Part shown: positions 22,638-32,186 of the stretch, one piece after another
How positions within the stretch are numbered: position 1 is the first letter of the stretch
Layout of the letters: each line of letters opens with the position of its first letter
Assembly (NCBI RefSeq): GCF_019399895.1
Contig: NW_027228800.1
Span: 79,805 to 143,804, forward strand
DNA: 64,000 nucleotides
DNA from: Cardiocondyla obscurior
Lineage: Eukaryota > Arthropoda > Insecta > Hymenoptera > Formicidae
Direction of reading: 5' to 3'
Made by a program: the position numbers and the translations under genes
Notes under the pieces: model-generated
Seen by the model: the letters and a program-made list of their open reading frames with translations, nothing else
Database searches by the model: none
What the model was told of the DNA's origin: nothing

Positions 22638-22872
22638 GAAGGGAGATGTCACATCCTGCGACGACTAGGAGACGTTTTATTAACACGGGTAAAAACTTCA
22701 CCACCGGCGAAAATTTTTCAAAAATCATATTATTAAAAATAATTCTACTACACCAACTACACCGGCATTCATAAATTTCACCACTTGTAGTACAGTCACT
22801 CGACAAATCTTTAAAGAGACACAAGCGACATCTACAATAAGTCCGTTTTAAGTCAAGTCCAGAGCCAACCAA
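22606..22872 (-). CDS. Small antisense Cys-rich ORF, E1-B copy (unproven)
   Basis: Identical to the 88-aa ORF at 6567-6833. Identity is expected from the recent duplication and adds no support by itself. Confidence 0.28.
   Translation of the reverse strand: MVGSGLDLKRTYCRCRLCLFKDLSSDCTTSGEIYECRCSWCSRIIFNNMIFEKFSPVVKFLPVLIKRLLVVAGCDISLHGEVRPPNFK
22638..22646 (+). promoter_or_regulatory. E1-B polypurine tract
   Basis: GAAGGGAGA directly before the LTR start TGTCACATCC, as in copy A. Confidence 0.85.
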
Positions 22873-25800
22873 TCATAACCTGACCCATTAAATTTACTCT
22901 AACTACACTCAATTACACATGTAGACCCAAGAAACCGACATTTTGTGACAACTCCTACTAACAAATCTTATGAACAATTATTAACTATTGAAAATAAAAC
23001 TTATAACAATGATATATAAATAAAAAATATATAGAAACATGTTCTTCTGTCTTACGGTAACAACATACGTAAAAATAACAGTTTCATAATAAGACATTTT
23101 TAATATCAATTGTTATAAACAATTAAAATTATATATAAAATATAAAAACTGTGATGGCTATCAATCTTGTTGTTAAAAATACAAAAACTTTTGTATATAC
23201 CATTTTTTCGGTATCTGTAATAGTTTCCGAGATATAAAAATTTCCTGAATTTGAATCTCTCAGTTCAACTTTTCTCTTATGAAACTAAGGAACCACAAAT
23301 CAAATCGTATAAAAATAAAATAAAATATAAAAAACAATATAACTGATAGAAAAAATTATATAGCTGTATTCGTCTCTCTCTATAGAAACAGAATATATGA
23401 AAATAATCACACCATTATTAAATAATAATATATATATAACTTATAATATATAACTTTTGATAATAAACCATAAACAATATTAATTATAATTTTTTTTGAA
23501 AAGCCTATAAGACCTATAATAACTTTTATTATAACATTTTCTATATAAAATCAAAAACCTAATTTATAAAAAGAATTAAAGGAAAAGTCACCCGTTATAA
23601 GGCAAAAGTCCCAGTAAGTGCCAATGTACATACATATATATCTGCGTCTAACGGTAATTACCGGGACCACAAGTTTAACCCTTAATATTTTTAAAAATAA
23701 TAATCATAAAAATATGCTGATTAATTTAAATTAAACCTTGAACCTTTTCCTTTAAAACCATACCCTAATAATAATTTTTACTCACCTTGCATACCTAATT
23801 AATTTAAATAATACCCGGAGTCAATCGGTCCTCGAACCATATATATAAATGTACGTACAAAGACTTAGCCGCGAGAATGGTAAAGGCATAGGACTTAGCC
23901 GCGCGTACTCTTGTCTTTTCATCTATAAAAATTACTAAGTATGAATTTCGAGACGGACTTAGCCGCGAAAATGAACGATGGACTTAGCCGCACAGACTAT
24001 ACGATGGACTTAGCCGCGTGAGCTCTCTTATAGAACTTAGACTCTCGATCAACCAACATAAAATTAAAAATTTAATAATTTTTACTTTTTGTTATATACG
24101 TTCTAAAGAGCCTTAAATAACTAATAACAAACCCTTATAAACCATTTCTTAATCTGCCTTAGTTTTGGACTTATAAATTTTTAAAGTTACCCACTCATGT
24201 TCTCCTGATACATCAGCCGCGTAAAATCCTTAATAATTATTAAACCATTAAAGATCAAGCCATATCCTCTTAGATGTGAAGAGCCCTATGATTTTCCATC
24301 TAAAAAACCCATATAGACTTATACCTTTGTGGGCATTAATAGTATATTGTTATAAATAAATTAAATTTAATAACCATTAACACGCAAATTTTATAACGCT
24401 AAATCATACTTCCCTATGAATTATTAACGTATACTAAATATCTTTTCTTAATTTTTATTAGTTTAGCAGCTACGAATTTTTAAACTTTTACTCTTACCCA
24501 TACATACATACATTTCAACACACGTACAGAGAGAACTCCCTTTATTTGCAACATTTCAAGAACTTATAATTATATTTGTATTAAGAGTAAATAAATATTC
24601 AAATTAACTTTTATAAAAGTTATTCTTTATTAATTAATTATTAAATTTGTTATAAACAAATTAAACAAGTACATTATTTTCAAATTCTGTTCCGTACATC
24701 CTTCGGCATTTGCAAAATTACCCCAAATCCATATATTATACTTTCTTCTACTCCTCATAGATTCCGAGATATAGGAATTTTACAAACTCCGATAATTTGA
24801 AGAACTGGAATACCTTTTTGCTGAAAAACAAGAGATACAAAAGTTAATAAAAGACCTTTTAAATTATAAAATATTAATAAACTATTAATTTATTTATAAA
24901 GTAATTGAATAAAGGAATAAAAATGGTTCTATAAATAAACTTTCTTAATTAGTTAATTATCCAAATTGTTATAAACAAATAAAACACTATCCAATTATTC
25001 AAAATTCTGTTACGTGTATTTTGTCACATTTGAGCTCCCATTTAAAAAACTATTAAACATTTTCTTTCTAACTCTTTTAGTTCTCGAGTTATGACCACTG
25101 TTCAAAATCAGAGACCGACACAAATGACACAAAATAGTAACACCAACATTTTCTAAACTAATGCTCCTAATAACCAACTACGAACGGAACAAAGACTCAT
25201 CGCTATAACGCACAACTGAGTAATTAAAAATCTTATATTAATAAACAAATTAATAAATTGTTATAAACAATTTCAAGTTAACAATTGACCTTCTTTAAAT
25301 TTTATAATAGAAGTTAAAGACTATAATGAATCATTAATCCCTGCAAAATAACTTTTCTTAATTCCTATTAATTTAGCTTTTATGAATTTTTAAAACTTTT
25401 ATTCTATATATATATAGATATACTAAAGCATGTAATTCTTACCATCCTATTATTAGTTGATAAATAGCAACTCTGGTCTTATCTCTGCTATCCTGTAATA
25501 GAAACAATAACAGTAGAGAACAATTAACAAACTTAACAACTTCTAACAATTATAATAATTATTATTATTATATAAAATCTATATTATATATAAAAAATAA
25601 GAAATGCTTTAGTTAAACACTTGGAAAATATGTATAATGTAAAGAAACAACTCTTTTATATATAAAATAAAATATATAAATATCCTTTAGTTAATTAATG
25701 ATTAAAATAGAAGAATTGTTTCTATCTAAACCAAGTATTAAAACCTAGTGCGGTAGAAAGTAGATTTTAACCAGCACTCTCACTGCCTTCAATACAGAAA

Positions 25801-26603
25801 TAGACTCAAGGATATATCCTTGAGTCCCATAAATAAAATAGCTTTTACATTCAATAATTTAAACTATAAAATATATATATATATATAATATTATGTTAAC
25901 ACAAGGAAAAAATGGAGAGATCTAAGACTGAATTTATTAATACTTTAAACATACTCTAAGACATTTCTTAGACAATTTATGTAAAGTATGTTTAAAGGCC
26001 ATCAGATAAAATAATAGAAAAACAGAGCTTACTTGTGAGTCATAGTTCTGAGTCATGACAAAACACTTTCTCGAACCAAGGCCAGCCTTTCAAGCCAATA
26101 GCGAAATTCGTTACCATATAAGGAACCAAGGTTGAACCTACGTGGACCAATCTGAAACTCTGTAACCAAATAAGGATTGTCAAGGTCAGAACTACTCCTT
26201 TCCATTGTTCTAAAATAGTATATAAGCAGTTCAGAAAACCATAAGCCAGCTTTATCGCGCCCACTACTTCAGTTACTTCTACTATTATTCAACCCCTTTT
26301 ACTTTTAACTTTCTCGCGCTACAATTTTATCGCTGTCAAGATATAAATAAAAATACGCATATTACAAATTCGTTAAACTATAATACCAACTTTACTAATT
26401 ATATTGAAATATTGTAAAAATTTGTGTTCAACAATAAATCTACTCTGGGAACAAATCATCAACTCTTCAACAGTGAATCATTAAGTGACCTTTATCTTGG
26501 AGTTTTAGCCTCCTTAACCGCAGAAGAACCCTTTAATTATTATTATTCATCATTACATGGTCGAACCAGGTCTCGAGACCACTTCGGACTTCAGGACGTC
26601 ACA
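22647..26603 (+). repeat. E1-B 3' LTR (3957 bp)
   Basis: TGTCACATCC to GACGTCACA. TATATAAG at 26219-26226 and AATAAA at 26433-26438. It has five GGACTTAGCCGCG-type motifs at 23862-24018 against four in copy A, so the array varies in copy number. The antisense Cys-rich ORF at 22606-22872 is retained unchanged. Confidence 0.93.
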
Positions 26604-26636
26604 CAACCTCATTTGTAATGTTCGTTTTAAACGGAA

Positions 26637-27059
26637 ATGTGCCCGCCGAGTCAGGCTAATTACTGTAGAGTCAACGAAAGAAACTACGCGTTATTAAATC
26701 TAACTGCTACTAGATCAGAGTGGATAGCAAACGCTTGCTGTGTCCATAAAATATACCGACGACATCGCGAAACTCGTGAGCTATATTGTCTCGGTTGTGC
26801 ACCCTTAATAGACTTTTTCAAATCCAACTTTGTACACGTCGTCGATCATTACCTGTATTTCGGGAACGCTCCTAATACATTAAAGTGTCGCGAGTGTAGA
26901 ATAAAATTAGAGCTGTCGGAAGCTTACAGGAATTGTGGCGTTTGCCCCTTAGTTCATCGCGATTTTATACGTTATCTTGAATTAAGCGGAGATACAGTAT
27001 ATTTGCTAGGAGAACCAGTAGAAATATTCATCGATCATATAGGGAGTGAATCTCAGTAA
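26637..27059 (+). CDS. Three-CxxC protein Z1 in E2-type LTR
   Basis: 140 aa starting MCPP. It has CLGC, CREC and CGVC separated by exactly 29 and 12 residues, an additional CC and His/Arg-rich stretch before them, and an acidic/hydrophobic C-terminus. It is a clear paralogue of Z2, whose ATG lies 10 nt downstream, and shares the motif spacing with the E1 accessory protein. It is probably zinc-binding. I do not recognise a known family. It differs from the two E2 copies by a single residue noticed (DFF against DSF). It lies in the R region of the LTR, between TATA and poly(A) signal in intact LTRs. Confidence 0.72.
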   Translation: MCPPSQANYCRVNERNYALLNLTATRSEWIANACCVHKIYRRHRETRELYCLGCAPLIDFFKSNFVHVVDHYLYFGNAPNTLKCRECRIKLELSEAYRNCGVCPLVHRDFIRYLELSGDTVYLLGEPVEIFIDHIGSESQ

Positions 27060-27069
27060 AAGAACGTAA

Positions 27070-27498
27070 ATGTGCCCAAATCGACCCCGTCCTCGAATGC
27101 CCGTTAGCACAGCTCCTTTGGGATTAACCAGAGCAGTTATCAATTGGTTGCTCCAAGCTAGGTGCGAGATCAGATACCGTCACTTCGAACAAAAGGTTAC
27201 GCGTCTTCCCTTTTGCCGTAGATGCATGCTTAATTCCGGATACCCGACTTCAGAATTTGACTACGTACCGTCTCATCGCATCCTTATCGGAATACGTAGT
27301 GGAGAATACGAATGTAGCAATTGTGGTGTTTTAATAGCAGATTCACATAATATCCGACATTGCCCCTTGTGTATAGAAACGATAGATCGTTTTCTAGATT
27401 ACCTTGACGAAAATCCGGAAGATCAACCATATTTAGATAGTGAACCGACTATAATTACTATTGTATACCGGAGATTACCAGTGCCAGATGCCTCATAA
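27070..27498 (+). CDS. Three-CxxC protein Z2 in E2-type LTR
   Basis: 142 aa starting MCPN. CRRC, CSNC and CPLC are separated by 29 and 12 residues, followed by a Phe/Leu-rich helix and an acidic tail. It aligns with Z1 along most of its length, so the pair arose by tandem duplication. An AATAAA follows its stop within a few bases. With 10 nt between the two ORFs, the mRNA would be bicistronic unless spliced. Function unknown; the likely zinc ribbon suggests nucleic-acid or protein binding. Confidence 0.72.
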   Translation: MCPNRPRPRMPVSTAPLGLTRAVINWLLQARCEIRYRHFEQKVTRLPFCRRCMLNSGYPTSEFDYVPSHRILIGIRSGEYECSNCGVLIADSHNIRHCPLCIETIDRFLDYLDENPEDQPYLDSEPTIITIVYRRLPVPDAS

Positions 27499-27646
27499 AT
27501 TGTAAAATAAATATTTCGTGGTCCGAGCGAGTAAAAGAATCCCTTGATCGGAAGCCGTAACACGCTGAACTTTCTTGATCCCATAAATGCCTAAGACCCG
27601 CGGTTCGAAATTGTTTTGAAACATCCGCAATCGCCGGGACGTAACA

Positions 27647-29580
27647 TTATTTCCATAAATTCAAAGATTTTTAGTTTTGGTGTCAAAGATCTTGGGGTGT
27701 TTAAGATAGTAAAAGTTTTTGCAGTGTCTGGAATAGGTGATGCGTCTAAAGTTAAATCTGTTGTGTCTATTACTGGCGGAGTTGGTGGTCTCAAAGATCG
27801 TTAAATTTGTCGTATTTGCAAAGGTATTAGAAATGTTCCGCTTTCAATAAATAGTATTTTTGGTTTTGCCTTTTCTGCCGTTGCTTTTCTTTTCAAGAAT
27901 TCTATCCGGGCGTGTATACGTTTGCCGGCTTTGTGTTTTAAATTTCAGATTATCTAAGGTAAAAAGGAAAATGATATGATAAGCGATTTTAGCAATTAAA
28001 ATGCTCACGCTTGAGGATAATGTTGTGAAGTGTTGTGAAGGCGGCGGTGTAGCAGATGAATGCTAACGCCTTAGTCTAAAAGCGGAATAGCTATTGCTAG
28101 TTTTTGCTGGTGTAAGTGTAGTGTAAAGTTAATAAAATTTGTGTTTATGTAACGCGGTATGGCCGCTTGTGTCAGTGTAATGAAATAAAAAAGAATAATA
28201 GAAATTATAAAAAAGACTTGGTAATCAGAGCAATCGCTTGTGGCGCAGTCCTCGATTTTAGCGCTATCGTGTTACGGCACGAAGCGGAGTAGCTCTTCAA
28301 AACTGGATGGGTTCGTAAAATAAAGATTTGTATGATTCGCCGGGCTAGAGAGACGCTCGTCGATGCTATTGCTTGTCTTGCTGATAGTACATGGACGCTT
28401 TCGCCTCTCAAGCAATGTAGCAATTTAAACGTTAACGCTTATGGGGCGGTTCAGCGCTTCAATATCGTCGCTAATAAAGCGGAGTAGCACTTTGGAACAC
28501 TCTTTCGCTTGGCGGGTTTCACACGTTTGCTTCACTTTACAAACCCGGATTAAAAAAAGGAAATAAAAATAAACTGAATCAGCAGAGTAGCAATTATATG
28601 AATGCGCCTATAAAGCAAATAGAATCAAAGTGTATTTATTTTTTAAAATGAGAATACATAGACGCTGTCGCCTGTTAACAAAATTCATAGACGTTGAGTC
28701 ATATGGAGCGAATTTGCATACGCTCAAACTGACTAGTAGCGCATCAACGTTAAGTGTCAATAGGGCAAGTGTTAGCGCATCAATGTCACAAATTTGAAAA
28801 GAATAAATTACTCAGAGTTTGTGCTAATGGTGCAAAAGTCACCGACATGCTAACGCTAAATTTAGGATTAAAATTAAACGACGTAGAGACCAAATAGTGT
28901 AACCGTTATCTCGATTACTGATTTTAATATTTAATGCAATAAAAAACAGTACAATATAATTGGTAATCGATTCGCGTTTAAGGTAAGTTGTCATAGATTT
29001 ATACTATTAGTTTCAATTAAATTTTTAATTTAAATTGCAATAGCTTACAAAAATAAATTAAATTTAAAATAGAATTGACCACGGTAGCTAATTTAAGTGT
29101 AATTTCTTAGGTTTAAAAAGTGAATAAAACTTACGTTGTTAATGTTAGAAAAAATTAATATTTTGAGGCGTTAATTAATCTTAAATGTAACCACCGGCCT
29201 GTAAATGTAGTTCCAGGCGTTGGATGTTTCACGAAAATAATCCTTGAAGTAGAACAATAGAACTAAGCAGAGTTGCAAGTGTGTTGCTAACGCTTTCACA
29301 AAACTAAGTCTTAATGACAGGTATAGAGAATAGACTGGCACAGACGATGTGCACTGTATGACTGATTAAATCCGACTAGCACCGGAGCGGGGCACCGCTT
29401 GAGCTTATTACAATTGTCTCGAGATTTGCGCATGGTGTCGGCATTGTTCATTTTCAAAACGAAAGATGTTGAGTCTTGGTCGATAAAATATTTTTTACTA
29501 TCGGCAACCTAAAATGTATTTTCCAAAATTCTTGCGGATGTTAAGATTTAGCTTTTAGACAACGAGATAAACACAAATTC
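27647..29580. other. Unassigned old DNA, target of insertions
   Basis: I find no credible gene. A Thr/Pro-rich open stretch on the minus strand (about 27650-27794) may be a fragment of something coding but is too short to name. The word AGCGGAGTAGC or a one-base variant recurs at 28081, 28283, 28478 and 28581, and GCTAACGC-type words recur. This suggests remnants of a diverged tandem array of roughly 200 bp. Confidence 0.5.
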
Positions 29581-29850
29581 CAAATTCGCAAAATTACGGC
29601 TTATTACCACGCGTTGAATCGACGATCGCGCGGCAACCTTAAAATCATTAATCACTTACAATACCTCCTGACACCAATCAGTGTGGTCCTGAAAAAGCCG
29701 AACTTAGACAACATCCTAAAAACGATTCCCGCAGGCAGGCGTACGAAAACCATTTACGAAAGAACGCCATATTCTGCAACTTCATCAAGGAACAAAAAAA
29801 AAACACGGCAAAGTACAGTCGAAATGCCAGCAGTGGGTGAACCAAACTAA
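29581..29850 (+). pseudogene. Relic of E2-LTR ORF-A, + strand
   Basis: The translation from 29581 begins QIRKITAYYHALNR, as in ORF-A of the E2 LTR. It continues with KPNL and KTIPAGRR corresponding to RPSLNDIPKDDPRR. It belongs to an old + strand E2-type LTR that continues at 42223-43359 and was split by the E2 insertion. Confidence 0.65.
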
Positions 29851-29941
29851 TAGTTACATTTAATTCTTTGTGCATCTGCTCCGCAAGTCACATCCGACCA
29901 GACTAGCATATTCTTGTTCAGACTTGCTCAACTTTTTTTAA

Positions 29942-29945
29942 CTTT
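29942..29945 (+). repeat. Left target-site duplication of E2 (CTTT)
   Basis: CTTT flanks E2 here and at 42219-42222. 4-bp duplications are typical of Ty3/Gypsy integration. Confidence 0.8.
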
Positions 29946-30080
29946 TGTTACGTCCCGGCGATTGCGGATGTTTCAAAACAATTTCGAACCGCGGGTCTTA
30001 GGCATTTATGGGATCAAGAAAGTTCAGCGTGTTACGGCTTCCGATCAAGGGATTCTTTTACTCGCTCGGACCACGAAATA

Positions 30081-30086
30081 TTTATT
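30081..30086 (-). terminator. Poly(A) signal of E2 3' LTR
   Basis: AATAAA on the minus strand, 7 nt after the Z2 stop and about 135 bp before the LTR end. It is positioned to end both genomic and LTR-only transcripts. Confidence 0.6.
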
Positions 30087-30093
30087 TTACAAT

Positions 30094-30522
30094 TTATGAG
30101 GCATCTGGCACTGGTAATCTCCGGTATACAATAGTAATTATAGTCGGTTCACTATCTAAATATGGTTGATCTTCCGGATTTTCGTCAAGGTAATCTAGAA
30201 AACGATCTATCGTTTCTATACACAAGGGGCAATGTCGGATATTATGTGAATCTGCTATTAAAACACCACAATTGCTACATTCGTATTCTCCACTACGTAT
30301 TCCGATAAGGATGCGATGAGACGGTACGTAGTCAAATTCTGAAGTCGGGTATCCGGAATTAAGCATGCATCTACGGCAAAAGGGAAGACGCGTAACCTTT
30401 TGTTCGAAGTGACGGTATCTGATCTCGCACCTAGCTTGGAGCAACCAATTGATAACTGCTCTGGTTAATCCCAAAGGAGCTGTGCTAACGGGCATTCGAG
30501 GACGGGGTCGATTTGGGCACAT
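30094..30522 (-). CDS. Z2 three-CxxC protein, E2 3' LTR
   Basis: 142 aa, identical to the copies at 27070-27498 and 40172-40600. CRRC-x29-CSNC-x12-CPLC. It is the last ORF before the poly(A) signal. Transcripts starting at the TATA box of this same LTR, or genomic RNA, would include it. Role unknown. Confidence 0.72.
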   Translation of the reverse strand: MCPNRPRPRMPVSTAPLGLTRAVINWLLQARCEIRYRHFEQKVTRLPFCRRCMLNSGYPTSEFDYVPSHRILIGIRSGEYECSNCGVLIADSHNIRHCPLCIETIDRFLDYLDENPEDQPYLDSEPTIITIVYRRLPVPDAS

Positions 30523-30532
30523 TTACGTTCTT

Positions 30533-30955
30533 TTACTGAGATTCACTCCCTATATGATCGATGAATATTTCTACTGGTTCTCCTAGCAAATATACTGTAT
30601 CTCCGCTTAATTCAAGATAACGTATAAAATCGCGATGAACTAAGGGGCAAACGCCACAATTCCTGTAAGCTTCCGACAGCTCTAATTTTATTCTACACTC
30701 GCGACACTTTAATGTATTAGGAGCGTTCCCGAAATACAGGTAATGATCGACGACGTGTACAAAGTTGGATTTGAAAGAGTCTATTAAGGGTGCACAACCG
30801 AGACAATATAGCTCACGAGTTTCGCGATGTCGTCGGTATATTTTATGGACACAGCAAGCGTTTGCTATCCACTCTGATCTAGTAGCAGTTAGATTTAATA
30901 ACGCGTAGTTTCTTTCGTTGACTCTACAGTAATTAGCCTGACTCGGCGGGCACAT
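30533..30955 (-). CDS. Z1 three-CxxC protein, E2 3' LTR
   Basis: 140 aa, identical to 40611-41033. CLGC-x29-CREC-x12-CGVC. Its ATG lies 46 nt after the ORF-A splice donor and its stop lies 10 nt before the Z2 start. Older relatives in this window (42.5, 44.8 and 46.8-50.0 kb) keep the Cys framework, so the gene is ancestral to this family. Function unknown. Confidence 0.72.
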   Translation of the reverse strand: MCPPSQANYCRVNERNYALLNLTATRSEWIANACCVHKIYRRHRETRELYCLGCAPLIDSFKSNFVHVVDHYLYFGNAPNTLKCRECRIKLELSEAYRNCGVCPLVHRDFIRYLELSGDTVYLLGEPVEIFIDHIGSESQ

Positions 30956-31000
30956 TTCCGTTTAAAACGAACATTACAAATGAGGTTGGCAGGTACTTAC

Positions 31001-31285
31001 CCAATCTCGGCATCTCATCTGCGCTGCTTTGGATTGCTTCCTCTGCGTTTCTATGAATTCAGCGTCGCAGTCTTTGACTTCCTTCTGAGGTGGATTTTCG
31101 TAGGCTCTCCTGCGTGGGTCGTCCTTCGGGATGTCGTTCAAGGAAGGCCTCTTTATGACGTAGGTAATCGGCTTCAGATGATAGATCGAAGTTCCACAAG
31201 AGTGTCGATTTAGCGCGTGATAATACGCGGTGATTTTACGTATTTGATATTTACGGCCGCCGCGTCGTGATTTAGAGTTTGTCAT
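31001..31285 (-). CDS. ORF-A: basic LTR-encoded exon ending at a splice donor, E2 3' LTR
   Basis: ATG at 31285. 95 codons, Arg/Lys-rich (KSRRGGRK near the start, DDPRRR in the middle, QRKQSKAAQ near the end), with no recognised domain. The frame meets GG|GTAAGT with the exon ending at 31001, a strong donor; read through without splicing it closes at 30974. I infer a spliced accessory gene whose second exon is not identified; Z1 or Z2 in another frame, or gag in the 5' copy, are possible partners. Relics at 29581 and 50083 support a real gene. Confidence 0.5.
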
Positions 31286-31337
31286 GGGTAGTTTCACAGA
31301 ATATGAATAAGTTAACTAAAGATTCCAGGCAGAAAGC

Positions 31338-31414
31338 GTGCAGTGCGGCTGCACCACTTCCAACGCAGGAATACCTGTTAGACTGAATCTCAAAGACGTG
31401 CAGTGCGGCTGCAC
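31338..31414 (-). other. Paired GTGCAG/CTGCAC hairpins, E2 3' LTR
   Basis: GTGCAGTGCGGCTGCAC occurs at 31338-31354 and again at 31398-31414. Each forms a 6-bp stem with a 5-nt loop. In the older LTR at 45507 and 45567 the stems are identical while the loops differ, so the paired bases are conserved. Confidence 0.6.
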
Positions 31415-31750
31415 CGAAATCAATCTTCAATCACACAGGTTAATAAATATAGCAAATAGTGAAACTGTTGGATTATGGTAAGGTAAGGTATCACTGAATC
31501 TAGCACACGATGTAGAATTAACAATAAGTATATATTCTAAAGTTACGTTACAATAATGTTGGTTATACAAGAATAAAGTTTAAGATATAAGTACGAACTA
31601 GAAGAAAATAGTAAAGGACCCGCACGCGGGATGGACTCTCCTTAGAGAGATGTGACTCGACTTAGAACTGGGTACGAAGTGAGCTCTCTGGCTTGTGCAT
31701 GGACCTCCTTCGGTTTGATCCTCTCCATCGTCGTTGGTTGACGGTGGGGG

Positions 31751-31850
31751 TGATGCGCGCGCCGCCGCTGGCCGTTGATGGGGCGATGACGCAGGTGGGG
31801 ATGATGCGCGCGCCGCCGCTGACTGTTGGTGGGGCGATGACGCGTCTGCT
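31751..31850 (-). repeat. Two GC-rich 51-bp repeats in E2 3' LTR
   Basis: TGATGCGCGCGCCGCCGCTG recurs with a 51-bp period (31751, 31802), followed each time by a related GGGGCGATGACGC. It lies downstream of the inferred start site. Confidence 0.65.
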
Positions 31851-31890
31851 CTGCTGGCTGTTGCGTGGGGTGATGACGTAGGTCCATGTG

Positions 31891-31933
31891 GTACGCAATA
31901 CGATTACGCAATATGCTTACGCAATTACGCAAT
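31891..31933 (-). promoter_or_regulatory. Four TTGCGTAA-type sites and nearby TATA box, E2 3' LTR
   Basis: On the minus strand ATTGCGTA words follow one another just downstream of TATATAAG (31957-31964). TTGCGTAA resembles C/EBP-type bZIP half-site pairs. Binding is inference. Confidence 0.4.
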
Positions 31934-31956
31934 ACTATCTTATGCTTAATGCTATT

Positions 31957-31964
31957 CTTATATA
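31957..31964 (-). promoter_or_regulatory. TATA box of E2 3' LTR
   Basis: TATATAAG on the minus strand about 165 bp inside the LTR. This gives a very short U3 and a long R of about 1.85 kb that contains ORF-A, Z1 and Z2. Confidence 0.55.
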
Positions 31965-32129
31965 ATGTGTTTACGAAGTGGTATATTGACGCACATGCGT
32001 CTAAGTAGATTAATTCTTATAGGTCTAAAATAGATTAGAAGTGTCATACAAGTAAAAAGGCGAAAAATTTCTTAGGCGTAGTGTTTCTTATTAACTATGT
32101 GTTGTGGGGTCGTAACATATGTCGTAACA

Positions 32130-32138
32130 CCTCCCCTT
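32130..32138 (-). promoter_or_regulatory. E2 polypurine tract
   Basis: AAGGGGAGG on the minus strand directly before the 3' LTR. Confidence 0.85.
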
Positions 32139-32186
32139 AAAATAAAAGATTGGCCAATGTGCCAATGTTTTTGCTTAAAACTATAC

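Larger units (their letters stand above)
11330..26603 (+). mobile_element. E1 copy B: env-bearing Ty3/Gypsy element
   Basis: Order: 5' LTR (cut by the gap), primer site, leader, gag, pol, env, accessory zinc-motif ORF, polypurine tract, 3' LTR. The internal part is 10098 bp. Gag and pol are open; env carries one frameshift. The 3' LTR is followed by CAACCTCATTTG, which in intact E2 LTRs is continuous with preceding sequence, so E1-B inserted into an E2-type LTR. The near identity of its LTR ends indicates a recent insertion. Confidence 0.93.
26604..27646 (+). repeat. E2-type LTR fragment, + strand, truncated by E1-B
   Basis: The right 1.04 kb of an E2-type LTR, nearly identical to the LTRs at 29946 and 40023 but in the opposite orientation, ending CGGGACGTAACA. 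Its left part was separated by the E1-B insertion and should lie beyond the gap. No primer site follows, so it was a 3' or solo LTR. Confidence 0.88.
29946..32129 (-). repeat. E2 3' LTR (2184 bp)
   Basis: On the minus strand it begins TGTTACGACATATG right after the polypurine tract and ends CGGGACGTAACA. It carries a TATA box, ORF-A, Z1, Z2 and a poly(A) signal in that order. It lacks about 10 bp present in a small terminal duplication of the 5' LTR. Confidence 0.93.

Noticed and set aside
27591..27794. Thr/Pro-rich 67-aa ORF as a host gene exon
   Set aside because: Half of it reads through the E2-type LTR end; the remaining 50 residues are too few to support an exon.
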